64,000 nt of DNA from Limimaricola cinnabarinus LL-001 (GTDB lineage: Bacteria > Pseudomonadota > Alphaproteobacteria > Rhodobacterales > Rhodobacteraceae): NCBI RefSeq assembly GCF_000466965.1, contig NZ_BATB01000005.1, positions 1 to 64,000 on the forward strand, read 5' to 3'. Both the position numbers and the translations under genes were made by a program. Of this stretch, positions 18,938 through 29,019 are shown in pieces; position 1 is the first letter of the stretch; every line of letters begins with the position of its first letter. Under the pieces are notes generated by a model. That model was given only the letters and a program-made list of their open reading frames with translations, did not search any database and was not told the DNA's origin.

Positions 18938-21658
18938 CTACTCGGCCGCCTCGTCTGAGGCCTCGGGTTTTTTCGCGGGCGCTTTTTTTGCGGTGGTCTT
19001 CTTGGCCGCCGCCGATTTCGTCGCAGGTTTCTTAGCTGCGGTGGTCTTGCTGGCCGTGGCCTTCTTGGCGGCGGGTTTCTTCGCCGCCGTCTTCTTGGCC
19101 GGGGCCTTCTTCTTGCCACCCTTCGCGGCCTTCTCGTCCACCAGAGCGATCGCCTGTTCGAGGGTCAGCGCCTCAGGCTCCACGTCCTTGGGCAGGGTCG
19201 CATTGACCTTTTCCCACTTCACATATGGCCCGTATCGCCCCGGCATCACGGAGAGGGCGCCACCCGAAGGATGCTCTCCCAGCTCCTTGAGCGCCTTGGC
19301 GGCGGCGCCGCGACCGGCGCGCCCGGCAGCTTTCTGCGCCAGCACCTCGACGGCCCGGTTCATGCCGATCTCGAAGACTTCGTCCACCTCCTTGAGGTTG
19401 GCGTAAAGCTTGCCGTGCTTGACGAAGGGGCCGAAGCGGCCAAGCCCGGCCTCGACCGGCTCGCCATCTTCGGGGTGATGGCCGACGAGGCGCGGCAGCG
19501 ACAGGAGCGTCAGCGCCTTGTCGAGATCCATCGCATCCGCCTGCCAGCCCTTGGGCAGCGAGGCACGCGGCGGCTTGGGCGTGTCTTCGGTCGGCTCGCC
19601 GCGCTGGACATAGGGGCCGAAGCGCCCGGTCTTGAGCCAGATATCGTCGCCGCCATCCTCGCCCAACACCCGGTCGGCACCGGTGTCGGCACCGTCGCCG
19701 CCGATGGGCCGAGTATAGCGGCATTCGGGATAGTTGCCGCAGCCGACGAAGCCCCCCGTGCGCGAGGTCTTGAGGTGCAGCTGGCCGGTGCCGCATTGCG
19801 GACACTGACGCGGATCGGTGCCATCCTCGCGCGGCGGGTAGAGCTGCGGCGCCAATGCTTCGTCGAGCACGTCGAGTACCTCGGTGATCCGAAGCTCCGA
19901 AGTTTCGGCGATCGCGGCCGAGAAATCACGCCAGAACCGTGCCAGCAGCTCCTTGTAATCAGCCTTGCCGGCCGAGACGTCGTCGAGCTGTTCTTCGAGT
20001 TCGGCGGTGAAATCGTATTCGACGTAGCGCTTGAAGAAGTTGAGCAGGAAGATCGTGACGATTCGGCCCTTGTCCTGCGGAATCAGCCGGTTCTTGTCCT
20101 TGGTGACATATTCGCGGTCCTGGATCGTGCCGATGACGCTGGCATAGGTCGAAGGGCGGCCGATGCCGAGCTCTTCCATCCGCTTGACCAGCGTCGCCTC
20201 GGTGTAGCGCGGCGGCGGCTGGGTGTGGTGCTGCAGCGCCAGCACGGCGCCGGGGCCACCGAGCACGGCGGCGTCCTTGTTCTCCTCGGTCGCCTTGGCG
20301 AAGGCGCTCTTCAGCGTGCCAGACGCGAATTTCGCGGCCTCACCCTGATGGATCTGCGGCAGGCGGCGGTCGTCATCGCTCTCGACGTCGTCGCGGCCCT
20401 CTTCATAGACCTTGAGGAAACCGTCGAAGAGCACGACCTGCCCGGTGGCGCGCAGCATCACCTGCTCGTCGCGGCTGCCGATGTCGACGGTGGTGCGCTC
20501 CATCCGCGCGGCTTCCATCTGGCAGGCGAGCGTGCGCTTCCAGATCAGGTCGTAGAGCTTGCGTTGCTCGGGCTCCAACCGCGCCAGCTTGGAGGCGTCG
20601 CGCGACATGTCGGTGGGCCGGATGCACTCGTGGGCTTCCTGCGCGTTCTTGGCCTTGTTCTTGTACATGCGCGGGCTTTGGGGGACATAGGCCTCGCCAT
20701 AGCGCGACTTGATCTCGTCGCGCGCGGCCATCACCGCTTCGGGGGCCATGTCGATGCCATCGGTCCGCATGTAGGTGATATGGCCCGCCTCGTAGAGCCG
20801 TTGCGCCGCCGACATCGTCGCCCGCGCACCCATGCCGAACTTGCGGCTCGCCTCCTGCTGCAACGTGGAGGTCATGAAGGGGGCCGAGGGGTTGCGGGAG
20901 GCAGGCTTCGCCTCGACCGAAGCCACGGTGAGATCGCGCGAGGCCACGGCCTGCACCGCCATCTCGGCCTGCGTCCGGTCGGCGATGTCGAAGCGGTCGA
21001 GCTTCTTGCCCGCCAGCAGGGTAAGCCGCGCCTCGTATTCCTGGCCTCGGGGCGTGACGAGCTGCGCCTTGACGCTCCAGTATTCGCGCGGGTTGAACGC
21101 TTCGATCTCCATTTCGCGCTCGACGATGAGGCGCAGGCAGACCGATTGCACGCGCCCCGCCGATTTCGCGCCGGGCAGCTTGCGCCACAGCACCGGGCTC
21201 AGGTTGAAGCCCACGAGGTAGTCGAGCGCCCGCCGCGCCAGATAGGCGTGCACCAAGGGCGCGTCGACCTCTCGCGGGTTCTTCATCGCCTCGGTCACGG
21301 CCGCTTTGGTGATCGCATTGAAGACGACGCGGCTGACCGGCGTGTCCTTCTTGAGCACCTTGCGCGCGGTCAGCGCCTCCTGCAGGTGCCACGAGATCGC
21401 CTCGCCCTCGCGATCGGGGTCGGTGGCGAGAATGAGGTTGGGGTCGGATTTGAGTGCGTCGGCGATGGCCTTGACGTGCTTGCGGCTGTCGGCGCCGACC
21501 TCCCAGCGCATGTCGAAATCATTATCGGTGTCGACCGATCCGTCCTTGGCCGGCAGGTCGCGGACATGCCCATAGGAGGCGAGGACGGTGTAGTCCGACC
21601 CGAGATAAGTGTTGATCGTCTTGGCCTTGGCCGGAGATTCGACGACGACGACGGGCAT
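18938..21658 (-). CDS. topA: DNA topoisomerase I
   Basis: A 906-residue type IA topoisomerase. The Toprim domain starts at once (VVVVESPAKAKTI; DPDRE with D80, D82 and E84), the catalytic tyrosine is Y296 in HITYMRTDG, and a four-Cys zinc ribbon follows (CPQCGTG with CGNYPEC). Three C-terminal repeats of the GRFGPYVQRGE kind and a Lys/Ala-rich tail (about 70 residues, KKxxAKK repeats) complete it; such tails bind DNA. It relaxes negative supercoils. The ATG at 21658 precedes MPVVVVES; the longer frame adds 15 unlikely residues. An antisense frame of 912 codons is a GC-bias shadow. Confidence 0.96.
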   Translation of the reverse strand: MPVVVVESPAKAKTINTYLGSDYTVLASYGHVRDLPAKDGSVDTDNDFDMRWEVGADSRKHVKAIADALKSDPNLILATDPDREGEAISWHLQEALTARKVLKKDTPVSRVVFNAITKAAVTEAMKNPREVDAPLVHAYLARRALDYLVGFNLSPVLWRKLPGAKSAGRVQSVCLRLIVEREMEIEAFNPREYWSVKAQLVTPRGQEYEARLTLLAGKKLDRFDIADRTQAEMAVQAVASRDLTVASVEAKPASRNPSAPFMTSTLQQEASRKFGMGARATMSAAQRLYEAGHITYMRTDGIDMAPEAVMAARDEIKSRYGEAYVPQSPRMYKNKAKNAQEAHECIRPTDMSRDASKLARLEPEQRKLYDLIWKRTLACQMEAARMERTTVDIGSRDEQVMLRATGQVVLFDGFLKVYEEGRDDVESDDDRRLPQIHQGEAAKFASGTLKSAFAKATEENKDAAVLGGPGAVLALQHHTQPPPRYTEATLVKRMEELGIGRPSTYASVIGTIQDREYVTKDKNRLIPQDKGRIVTIFLLNFFKRYVEYDFTAELEEQLDDVSAGKADYKELLARFWRDFSAAIAETSELRITEVLDVLDEALAPQLYPPREDGTDPRQCPQCGTGQLHLKTSRTGGFVGCGNYPECRYTRPIGGDGADTGADRVLGEDGGDDIWLKTGRFGPYVQRGEPTEDTPKPPRASLPKGWQADAMDLDKALTLLSLPRLVGHHPEDGEPVEAGLGRFGPFVKHGKLYANLKEVDEVFEIGMNRAVEVLAQKAAGRAGRGAAAKALKELGEHPSGGALSVMPGRYGPYVKWEKVNATLPKDVEPEALTLEQAIALVDEKAAKGGKKKAPAKKTAAKKPAAKKATASKTTAAKKPATKSAAAKKTTAKKAPAKKPEASDEAAE

Positions 21659-21760
21659 GGGGAATCCTCGGGTCAGGGGAGGGACGCTTTGGGCGGGCAA
21701 CATGTGGCGGGCCTCGCCGCATTGTCAATGCGCCCTGATCCCACTGCCGTCCCGGGGCCC

Positions 21761-22905
21761 TCAGCCCTCCGTCCGTTCGAGATCGTGCCGCACCAGCAGC
21801 CCGCCGGGTTGTCGGCCAACCTGACCCGAAAGCTCCAGCTCTACCAGCGCCTGCAACACTTGCGCCGCAGGAAGGCCGAGATCACGCAACAACTGATCCT
21901 CGGCCAGTGGCGCGGCGCAGAGCCGCTCCAAGATGCGAGCAGGGAGATCGTCGTTGGGAGCGGTGGACATTTCGACGCGACGGGGCGGGGCCGCCGGGGG
22001 CTCCGGTGACAGGATGGGCCCCACGAGGTCGAGCACGTCCTGCGCGCCGCGCACCAAGGTGGCCCCGTCACGGATCAGCAGGTTGCAGCCACCGGCGCGG
22101 GCATCGAAGGGATGACCGGGCACCGCCAGCACCTCGCGCCCCGCCTCCAGCGCCGCGCGAGCGGTGATGAGGCTGCCCGAGCGCGTTGCGGCCTCGACCA
22201 CCACCACCGCCCGCGACAGCCCCGCGACGATGCGGTTGCGCGCCGGGAAATGGCGGCCCTGCGGCGCGAGCCCCAGCGGCTGCTCCGACAGGATCAGCCC
22301 CTCGCGGCCGATGCGGGTCGTCAGATCGGAATTCTCGGGCGGGTAGGTGACGTCGACCCCGCCCGCCGTCACGGCGATGGTGCCGCCACCGAGCGCGGCC
22401 TCATGCGCCTGCGCGTCGATGCCGCGCGCCAGCCCCGAAACCACGACCCAACCCGCCTCCGACAGATCCGCCGCCAGCCGGCGCGCCATGCGCCGTCCCA
22501 GCGAAGAGGCGTTGCGCGCGCCGACCATGGCCAGCATCGGTCGCCGCAACAGGGCCGCGCGGCCCCGAAGCCAAAGCAGCGGCGGCGCGTCGGACAGGGC
22601 GGCGAGATCGGCGGGATAGAGCGGATCGCCATGGACGAGCAGCCGCGCGCCTGCGGCCTCGGCCGCGGCCATCTCGGCGCGCGCGCCTGCGGGGTGCAGG
22701 CGGCGTAATCCTCGATCCCAGCGGTCCGCGCGACATCGGGCAGCACGTCGAGCGCCGCGCGGGCCGAGCCGTGTTCGGCCAGCAGCCGCCAGTAGGTGGC
22801 GATGCCGACACGGCGCGAGCGCAACAGGCGCAGGCGGGACAGCGTGTCCTCTTCCGTTGTGGGTGGGAGTGGGGGGTGAGCGGAAGAAGTCGGGTTCTGG
22901 GCCAT
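21761..22905 (-). pseudogene. dprA: DNA-processing protein DprA, frameshifted
   Basis: The N-terminal part (from 22905) has the helical SAM-like region (LRLLRSRRVGIATYWRLLAEHGSA) and loses frame after GIEDYAACTPQARA. The Rossmann-like core continues in the next frame: MAAAEAAGARLLVHGD, then SGLARGIDAQAHEAAL, EAATRSGSLITARAALEAGR and the C-terminal winged helix. One missing base near 22682 (GGCGCG for GGCCGCG) restores the frame. DprA loads RecA on incoming single strands during natural transformation. It lies 102 bases beyond topA, a common pairing in alphaproteobacteria. Confidence 0.88.
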
Positions 22906-22939
22906 CCGCGCCTCGCCTGTTGCAGGCTCAGGTCTAGGT

Positions 22940-22970
22940 CGCTTTGGTTAACAGCGCGTAAACCAAAGCG
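22940..22970. repeat. Perfect 10-base inverted repeat upstream of dprA
   Basis: CGCTTTGGTT (22940-22949) and AACCAAAGCG (22961-22970) are exact complements separated by 11 bases. The repeat lies in the 95-base gap between the end of tldD and the start of dprA, both on the minus strand. With no T run after it, an operator or an RNA hairpin ahead of dprA is as likely as a terminator. Confidence 0.6.
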
Positions 22971-23000
22971 AACATCGAGGACGGCCCGAGACCGGGAAGC

Positions 23001-24433
23001 CTAGCTCCCTGATCCGCCGACCGTCAGCCCGCCGATCGTCAGCGAGGGCTGGCCCACGCCCACCGGCACCCATTGGCCGTTCTTGCCGCAGTTGCCTATG
23101 CCCGGATCGAGCGCCAGATCGTTGCCGATGGCGCGGATCTGCTTGAGTGCGGTCGCCCCGTCGCCGATCAGCGTAGCACCCTTGACCGGTGCGCCGATCT
23201 TGCCGTTCTTCACGCGGTAGGCTTCGGTGCAGGAGAAGACGAACTTGCCCGACGTGATGTCGACCTGCCCGCCGCCGAAGCCCACGGCCCAGATCCCGTC
23301 CTTGAGATCCGCCACCATTCCCGCCGGATCGTCCTTGCCCGCGAGCATGTAGGTGTTGGTCATGCGCGGCATCGGCGTGTGGGCAAAGCTCTCGCGCCGA
23401 CCGTTGCCGGTGGGCGCCACACCCATCAGCCGCGCGTTCTGCCGGTCCTGCATGTAGCCGACCAGCCTGCCATCCTCGATCAGCGTCGTGCGATTCGAGG
23501 GCGTGCCCTCATCGTCGAAGGTGAGCGAGCCGCGCCGGTCGGGCAGGGTGCCGTCGTCGAGCACGGTGACGCCGGGGGCCGCGATCTGGCTGCCCATCAG
23601 ACCGGCGAAGGCCGAAGAGCCCTTGCGGTTGAAGTCGCCTTCGAGCCCGTGGCCGATCGCCTCGTGCAACAGGATGCCGGGCCAGCCCGGCCCGAGCACC
23701 ACGTCCATGACGCCTGCCGGCGCGGCCTCGGCGTCCAGGTTGACCAGAGCGATGCGCAGCGCCTCGCGGACCACCGGCTCCCAATGGTCGCGTGCCATCA
23801 GCCCGTCGAGGCCGAAGCGGCCGCCGCCCCCCATGTTGCCGCTCTCGCGCCGCCCGTTCCGTTCGACGATCACGCCGATCGAGATGCGCGCCATCGGGCG
23901 GATGTCGGTGTAAAGCGCGTCCTCGGGCCGCAGGATCGCCACCTCCTGATGCGAGGCCGCGAGGCTCGCGGTGACCTGCACCACCTTCGGGTCGAGCGCG
24001 CGGGCGAAGGCGTCGATCTCGCGCAAAAGATCGACCTTCACCCCGAAGGCCGCCCCGGCGATCGGGTCGCGTCGGTATAGAGATGGCGGTTGGTGCGCGC
24101 GGGTGCTTCGGCCAGCGTGCCGCCGCCATCGCCCACGGCAAGCCGGGTGGTGGCGACGGCGCGCCCGAGCGCGCGCTCGTCGATGGAGGTGGAATGCGCG
24201 TAGCCCGAGGTCTCGCCGCGCACCGCGCGCAGGCCGAAACCTTCGGCGGCGTCGAAATTGGCGTGGCGCAGCCGACCGTCATCGAAGCCCAGAACCTCCG
24301 AGCGGCGGCGCTCGATGAAGAGTTCGCCGTCATCGGCCCCCGCCACCGCCTCGCGCAGCAGGCGCAGGGCCTCCGCGCGGTCGAGATGGGTTGCGAAAGG
24401 GTCGAAAGCGGGCTCAGCCTGCGATGAGGACAT
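23001..24433 (-). pseudogene. tldD: Metalloprotease TldD, frameshifted
   Basis: Two frames make one TldD of normal length (about 477 residues). The first, from 24433, runs to TNRHLYTDA. The second continues at VKVDLLREIDAFARALDPKVVQ and contains the zinc motif HEAIGHGLEGDF and the terminal GVGQPSLTIGGLTVGG. One missing base at about 24069 (GCGACC for GCCGACC on the coding strand) explains the break. TldD works with TldE as a heterodimeric zinc protease that trims peptides, including microcin and gyrase-poison precursors. It is divergent from coxB, as in related Rhodobacteraceae. Confidence 0.9.
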
Positions 24434-24597
24434 GCGATGTTCCTTGGATGCCGCGCCGCCGGTGGGCGTCCGTTTGCCGCAACCCGACAGCTTGTTCTGC
24501 GCGGCAGTTTATGGGAATAGACCCGCGGACGACAGGGGATTCCGCCCAAGCGGGGGCCTCGGGGCGCCGACTTACGCCACACACGCAAGGTAGAGAC

Positions 24598-25454
24598 ATG
24601 CACCTCACAAAGCCCCTCGCCGTGCTCGGGACCGCCACAGCCACCCTGATGGCGGGCATGGTCTCGGCACAGGAGCAGATCGCCGAACTGCCGATCATCG
24701 GTCGTCCGGTCGACGGGGCCGTGGGCTGGCAGCCCGCCGCCACCAAGCTGGCGCGCGACATCCACTGGCTCGACGGCATGCTGCTCGTCATCATCACCGC
24801 CATCACGCTCTTCGTCACGGGCCTGCTGATCTTCGTGATCCTGCGCTACAACCGCAAGTCCAACCCCAAGCCCGCGGTGTTCACCCATAACTCGCCGCTC
24901 GAGATCGCATGGACCATCGTGCCGATCGTGATCCTGATCTTCATCGGGGCCTTCTCGTTGCCGGTGCTGTTCGACCAGCAGGAGATCCCCGAGGGCGACG
25001 TGCACATCAAGGTCACCGGCTTCCAGTGGTACTGGGGTTATGAATATGTCGACGAGGACGTGGCCTTCGAAAGCTTCATGATCGGCGCGGGCATGGGCAA
25101 CCTCAATGAGGATATCCTGGCCGAGCTGAACGAGGCCGGTTACGGTGCCGACGAGTTCAAGCTGGCGACCGACACCGCCGTGGTGGTGCCGGTGGGCGCC
25201 ACCGTGGTGATGGACGTGACCGGCGCCGACGTGATCCACTCCTGGACCATCCCGCCTTCGGCGTGAAGCAGGACGCGGTGCCGGGCCGGATCGCCCAGCT
25301 GTGGTTCGCCGCCGAGCAGGAAGGCGTCTATTTCGGCCAGTGCTCCGAGCTATGTGGGAAGGACCATGCCTACATGCCGATCACCGTCAAGGTGGTGAGC
25401 CCCGAGGTCTACGAGCAGTGGCTCGCGGGCGCCAAGGAAGAGTATCCGGCCTGA
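24598..25454 (+). pseudogene. coxB: Cytochrome c oxidase subunit II (CoxB/CtaC), frameshifted
   Basis: The N-terminal frame has a signal peptide (ending VSAQ), two membrane helices (MLLVIITAITLFVTGLLIFV and IVPIVILIFIGAFSLPVLF) and FQWYWGYEY, then stops just after VIHSW. The rest of the CuA domain follows in the -1 frame: [16 protein letters not shown] and [13 protein letters not shown], giving the Cys-x3-Cys, His and Met ligands, with the first His in VIHSW. One missing base at about 25252-25255 restores AFGVKQD. Subunit II accepts electrons from cytochrome c. It heads the oxidase assembly operon. Confidence 0.9.
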
Positions 25455-25622
25455 GCCGGGACGCGCATGACGGGGCCGGGCGCGGATGCGCCGCCCGACC
25501 CGGCGGCAGCGCCGCGACACGACATGACGACCGGCCGGGACAACCCGACCGCGACGGCGGGGCAGACCCCCGCGACCGCGCCACCAGCGACGGCGGATGA
25601 TGACCGCCGGACGGGAGCCCGC

Positions 25623-26591
25623 ATGACCGATGCCAGCATGACCGACGTGAGCTACAACGGCGCCCCCGAAGCGGGCTTGGGCGATTACTTCGCACTGCTG
25701 AAGCCGCGCGTGATGTCCCTCGTAGTCTTCACCGCACTGGTGGGCCTTTTGGTGGCCCCGGTGCCGGTGCATCCCTTCCTCGGCTTCGTGGCGGTGCTGT
25801 GCATCGCCGTGGGCGGCGGGGCCTCGGGCGCGCTCAACATGTGGTGGGACGCCGATATCGACGCGGTGATGCGCCGCACCAAGTCGCGCCCGATCCCTGC
25901 GGGCAAGACCACGCCGGGCGAGGCGCTGGCGCTGGGCCTCGCGCTCTCGGGCTTTTCGGTCGTGGTGCTGTTCCTCGCCGCCGGGCCGCTCGCCGCCGGG
26001 CTTCTGGCCTTCACCATCTTCTTCTACGCCGTGATCTACACGATGTGGCTCAAGCGTTCGACGCCGCAGAACATCGTCATCGGCGGCGCCGCAGGCGCGT
26101 TCCCTCCGATGATCGGCTGGGCTGCCGCCACCGGCGACATCGCCATCGAAAGCGTGCTGATGTTCGCGCTGACCTTCATGTGGACGCCGCCGCATTTCTG
26201 GGCCCTGGCACTGTTCGTGAAGTCCGACTACGGCGATGCCGGCGTGCCGATGCTGACCGAGACGCATGGCCGCCGCTCCACCCGCCGCCACATCCTCGCC
26301 TACACGCTGCTTCTGGTGCCGGTGGCGCTGGGTCTGGGGTTCACCTCGATCGGCGGGCCGATCTATCTCGTCATCGCCGCGGCGCTGAACATCCAGTTCC
26401 TCGGCGGTGCGTGGCGGCTTTACAACCGCGACGAAGCCGCGGCCGAGGCCGATGGCTATGCCGCCGAGAAGAGGGTCTTCAAGATCTCGCTCGGCTATCT
26501 TTTCCTGCATTTCGGCGCGCTTCTGATCGAAGCGGCGCTACGTCCTTGGGGCGGTTCCTGGCAGATCCTGTCGGGGCTGGTCGGGGCATAA
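25623..26591 (+). CDS. ctaB: Protoheme IX farnesyltransferase (heme O synthase)
   Basis: A 322-residue UbiA-family membrane enzyme. It holds the two Asp-rich motifs ([15 protein letters not shown] and the cytoplasmic KSDYGDAG loop) and about nine helices. It adds the farnesyl chain to heme b, making heme O for the aa3 oxidase. ATG 25623 was chosen because GGGAG lies five bases upstream and the homology begins soon after. An in-frame ATG at 25467 would add 52 low-complexity Pro/Ala/Thr residues and is less likely. The 168 bases after coxB hold nothing else obvious. Confidence 0.92.
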   Translation: MTDASMTDVSYNGAPEAGLGDYFALLKPRVMSLVVFTALVGLLVAPVPVHPFLGFVAVLCIAVGGGASGALNMWWDADIDAVMRRTKSRPIPAGKTTPGEALALGLALSGFSVVVLFLAAGPLAAGLLAFTIFFYAVIYTMWLKRSTPQNIVIGGAAGAFPPMIGWAAATGDIAIESVLMFALTFMWTPPHFWALALFVKSDYGDAGVPMLTETHGRRSTRRHILAYTLLLVPVALGLGFTSIGGPIYLVIAAALNIQFLGGAWRLYNRDEAAAEADGYAAEKRVFKISLGYLFLHFGALLIEAALRPWGGSWQILSGLVGA

Positions 26592-26597
26592 GGAGAC

Positions 26598-26801
26598 ATG
26601 TCCATGCGTGTCGAACATGAACTGCATCACCGCAGGCGGGGCCGCAACTGGGGCGTCGGGCTGCTGCTCGTGGGATTTGTCGCCCTGATCTTCGGTCTCA
26701 CCGTGGTCAAGACGCTGAGCCTGGGCTCGATCGTCGAGCTGGAGCGCTTCGACCATGTCGCCCGGCCGCAGTTGGTGCCTCAGGAGGCGCCTGCGCAATG
26801 A
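26598..26801 (+). CDS. Small single-pass membrane protein of the oxidase operon
   Basis: A 67-residue protein with a basic N-terminus (HHRRRGR) and one membrane helix (WGVGLLLVGFVALIFGLTVV), then a short soluble tail. Small proteins like this sit between ctaB and ctaG in many Rhodobacterales and are listed as oxidase assembly or CoxF-like proteins. Its end overlaps the ctaG start by four bases (ATGA), so translation is coupled. A second ATG at 26604 has better spacing from AAGGAG and could be the true start. Function not known. Confidence 0.75.
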   Translation: MSMRVEHELHHRRRGRNWGVGLLLVGFVALIFGLTVVKTLSLGSIVELERFDHVARPQLVPQEAPAQ

Positions 26802-27412
26802 CCGATCGGGACCGCAAGCTGCGCCGCACCGCGCTACAGACGGCGGGCGTCGTCGTTGTCATGGGGGCGCTGGCCTGGGCTGCGGTGCCCTTCTACAGCT
26901 GGTTCTGTCAGGTTACCGGCTTTGGCGGTGCTACCTCGGTGGCCGAGACCGCCTCCGACACCGTGCTCGACCAGAGCATCACCGTGCGCTTCGACGCCTC
27001 GCTGGAGCGGGGCATGCCTTGGGAATTCAATCCGGTCGAGCGCCAGATGACGCTCAAGATCGGTGAAACGGGACTGGCCTTCTACGAGGCCCACAACCCG
27101 ACCGACCGCCCGGTGGCGGGGCAGGCGGCCTACAACGTCGCCCCCTATGCCGCTGGCGGCTATTTCGAGAAGATCGAATGCTTCTGCTTCACCGAGCAGG
27201 TGCTGCAGCCCGGCGAGACGGTGCTGATGCCGGTGAGTTTCTTCGTCGATCCGGCGATCGTAGAGCATCGCGAGGCCAAGTATGTCCACGAGATCACGCT
27301 GAGCTATACCTTCTACGAGATCGACTTGCCTCAGGACACGGAGACGGCCGCACTTGCGCCGGGCAACGAGTCTTTGACACGAACCGCCGCTCAGGCGATA
27401 GACACGAACTGA
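26798..27412 (+). CDS. ctaG: Cytochrome c oxidase assembly protein CtaG/Cox11 (copper delivery)
   Basis: A 204-residue protein with an N-terminal membrane anchor (residues 12-33, ending near [14 protein letters not shown]) and an immunoglobulin-like periplasmic domain. The copper-binding CFCF motif is in [16 protein letters not shown], followed by MPVSFFVDP. It puts copper into the CuB centre of subunit I. Overlap with the previous gene and a 25-base gap to coxC place it in one operon. Subunit I (coxA) is not in the window. Confidence 0.95.
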   Translation: MTDRDRKLRRTALQTAGVVVVMGALAWAAVPFYSWFCQVTGFGGATSVAETASDTVLDQSITVRFDASLERGMPWEFNPVERQMTLKIGETGLAFYEAHNPTDRPVAGQAAYNVAPYAAGGYFEKIECFCFTEQVLQPGETVLMPVSFFVDPAIVEHREAKYVHEITLSYTFYEIDLPQDTETAALAPGNESLTRTAAQAIDTN

Positions 27413-27437
27413 ACGAAAGGCCCGAGGGATCGACGCA

Positions 27438-28238
27438 ATGGCGCATGAGAAGAACCACGACTACCACATCCTGGCCCCGTCCATCTGGCCGTTCATCGCC
27501 GCCGTCGGCGCCTTTGCCATGCTGTTCGGCGCGGTCACCTGGATGCACGGCTCCGGCCCCTGGCTGTTCCTGATCGGCCTTGCGGCGGTGCTCTACACCA
27601 TGTATGGCTGGTGGGCCGACGTCGTCGGCGAAAGCCGCATCGGCGATCACACTCCGGTGGTGCGGATCGGCCTGCGCTATGGCTTCATCTTCTTCATCAT
27701 GTCCGAGGTCATGTTCTTCGTGGCGTGGTTCTGGGCGTTCTTCAAGAACGCGCTCTATCCCATGGGCCCCGAAAGCCCGATGGTCGACGGCACCTGGCCG
27801 CCCGAGGGGATCACGACCTTCGACCCGTGGCACCTGCCGCTGATCAACACGCTGATCCTGCTGTGCTCGGGCGCGGCGGCGACCTGGGCGCACCATGCGC
27901 TGGTGCATGACAACAACCGCAAGGACATGCGCAACGGCCTCGCCATCGCAATCGGCCTCGGCCTGATCTTCACCGCCTTTCAGGCGCTGGAGTACTGGGA
28001 GGCACCCTTCACCTTCGGCGGCAACGTCTATGGCGGCGTGTTCTTCATGGCGACGGGTTTTCACGGCGCGCATGTGATCATCGGCACGATCTTCCTCGCG
28101 ATCTGCCTGATCCGCCTGCAGCGTGGCGACTTCACCCCCGAGAAGCACGTGGGCTTCGAGGCGGCGGCATGGTACTGGCACTTCGTCGACGTGGTCTGGC
28201 TGTTCCTGTTCATGGCGATCTACGTCTGGGGCAGCTGA
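27438..28238 (+). CDS. coxC: Cytochrome c oxidase subunit III
   Basis: A 266-residue protein with seven membrane helices. Recognisable stretches are [37 protein letters not shown]-type [27 protein letters not shown] and the terminal [18 protein letters not shown]. It stabilises the catalytic core and supports proton uptake. It lies after ctaG and before surf1, a conserved alphaproteobacterial order. Confidence 0.95.
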   Translation: MAHEKNHDYHILAPSIWPFIAAVGAFAMLFGAVTWMHGSGPWLFLIGLAAVLYTMYGWWADVVGESRIGDHTPVVRIGLRYGFIFFIMSEVMFFVAWFWAFFKNALYPMGPESPMVDGTWPPEGITTFDPWHLPLINTLILLCSGAAATWAHHALVHDNNRKDMRNGLAIAIGLGLIFTAFQALEYWEAPFTFGGNVYGGVFFMATGFHGAHVIIGTIFLAICLIRLQRGDFTPEKHVGFEAAAWYWHFVDVVWLFLFMAIYVWGS

Positions 28239-28286
28239 TCGGAACGGGCCTGCGCGTCCGACCACACTTCAGCCCACCGAATACGG

Positions 28287-28308
28287 ACGCGCGGGCCCTC
28301 CCGCGCGT
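28287..28308 (+). terminator. GC-rich hairpin after coxC
   Basis: ACGCGCGGG (28287-28295) pairs perfectly with CCCGCGCGT (28300-28308) around a CCCT loop, 49 bases after the coxC stop and 23 before the surf1 start. No clean T run follows, so it may be a partial terminator or an mRNA-stabilising hairpin that lowers surf1 expression relative to the oxidase subunits. Confidence 0.45.
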
Positions 28309-28330
28309 TCTGTCCGTTTCCGGAGACACG

Positions 28331-28999
28331 ATGCGCCGAACCTTTCTCCCGCTGCTCATGGGCCTCGTCGGCTGCGTCATCCTGATCGGTCTGGGTGTCT
28401 GGCAGCTTCAGCGGCTGTCATGGAAAACGGCGATCCTCGCGGATCTCGACGCACGGATCCTCGCCGCTCCCGTGCCGCTCGCGGGGCTCGACACCGCCGA
28501 CCCGCAGGCGCAGCGCTACCTGCCCGTGGTGGCGCAGGGGCAGCTGACCGGTGAAGAGCTTCATGTGCTCAGCGCCGCCGACGGGCCCGGCTACCGCGTC
28601 ATTGGCGTGCTCGATACCGCGCAGCGGCGGGTCATGGTGGATCTGGGCTTCGTGCCGCTGGGGGCCAAGGATATCGGGCGCGCCGCATCCGACGTGATGA
28701 TCACCGGTAACCTGCACTGGCCGCAGGAGGTCGACGACTGGACCCCCGCCCCCGACATGGCCGTCAATATCTGGTATGCCCGCGACGTGGCCCCGATGGC
28801 CGCCGCTCTCGGCACCGCGCCCTTGATGATCGTGGCCCGGCGGATCACGCCCGAATTGGGCACGGCCCCCATGCCGCTTGACAGCGCCGCCGTGGCGAAC
28901 GACCACCTCGGCTACGCGATCACCTGGTTTTCGCTGGCGGCCGTGCTGGCCGTCATGACCGGCTTGTTCCTGTGGCGCGGCCGCCGCGCCGCTTCCTGA
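28331..28999 (+). CDS. SURF1-family cytochrome oxidase biogenesis protein
   Basis: A 222-residue protein with the two-helix SURF1 plan: an N-terminal helix (PLLMGLVGCVILIGLGVWQLQRL, including the conserved GxWQxxR), a periplasmic domain (RYLPVVAQGQL, VMVDLGFVP), and a C-terminal helix preceded by NDHLGYAITWFSLA. SURF1 helps heme a insertion in subunit I. GGAGA precedes the ATG at 28331. Confidence 0.9.
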   Translation: MRRTFLPLLMGLVGCVILIGLGVWQLQRLSWKTAILADLDARILAAPVPLAGLDTADPQAQRYLPVVAQGQLTGEELHVLSAADGPGYRVIGVLDTAQRRVMVDLGFVPLGAKDIGRAASDVMITGNLHWPQEVDDWTPAPDMAVNIWYARDVAPMAAALGTAPLMIVARRITPELGTAPMPLDSAAVANDHLGYAITWFSLAAVLAVMTGLFLWRGRRAAS

Positions 29000-29019
29000 T
29001 GATTTCGAAGGACCGACCC

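Noticed and set aside
19271-22009. A 912-codon open frame on the plus strand
   Set aside because: It is an antisense shadow of topA and dprA caused by high GC; no domain is recognisable and the minus-strand genes are certain.
25467-25622. Extended N-terminus or small gene before ctaB
   Set aside because: The sequence is low-complexity Pro/Ala/Thr; a good ribosome site precedes ATG 25623, where the family homology begins.
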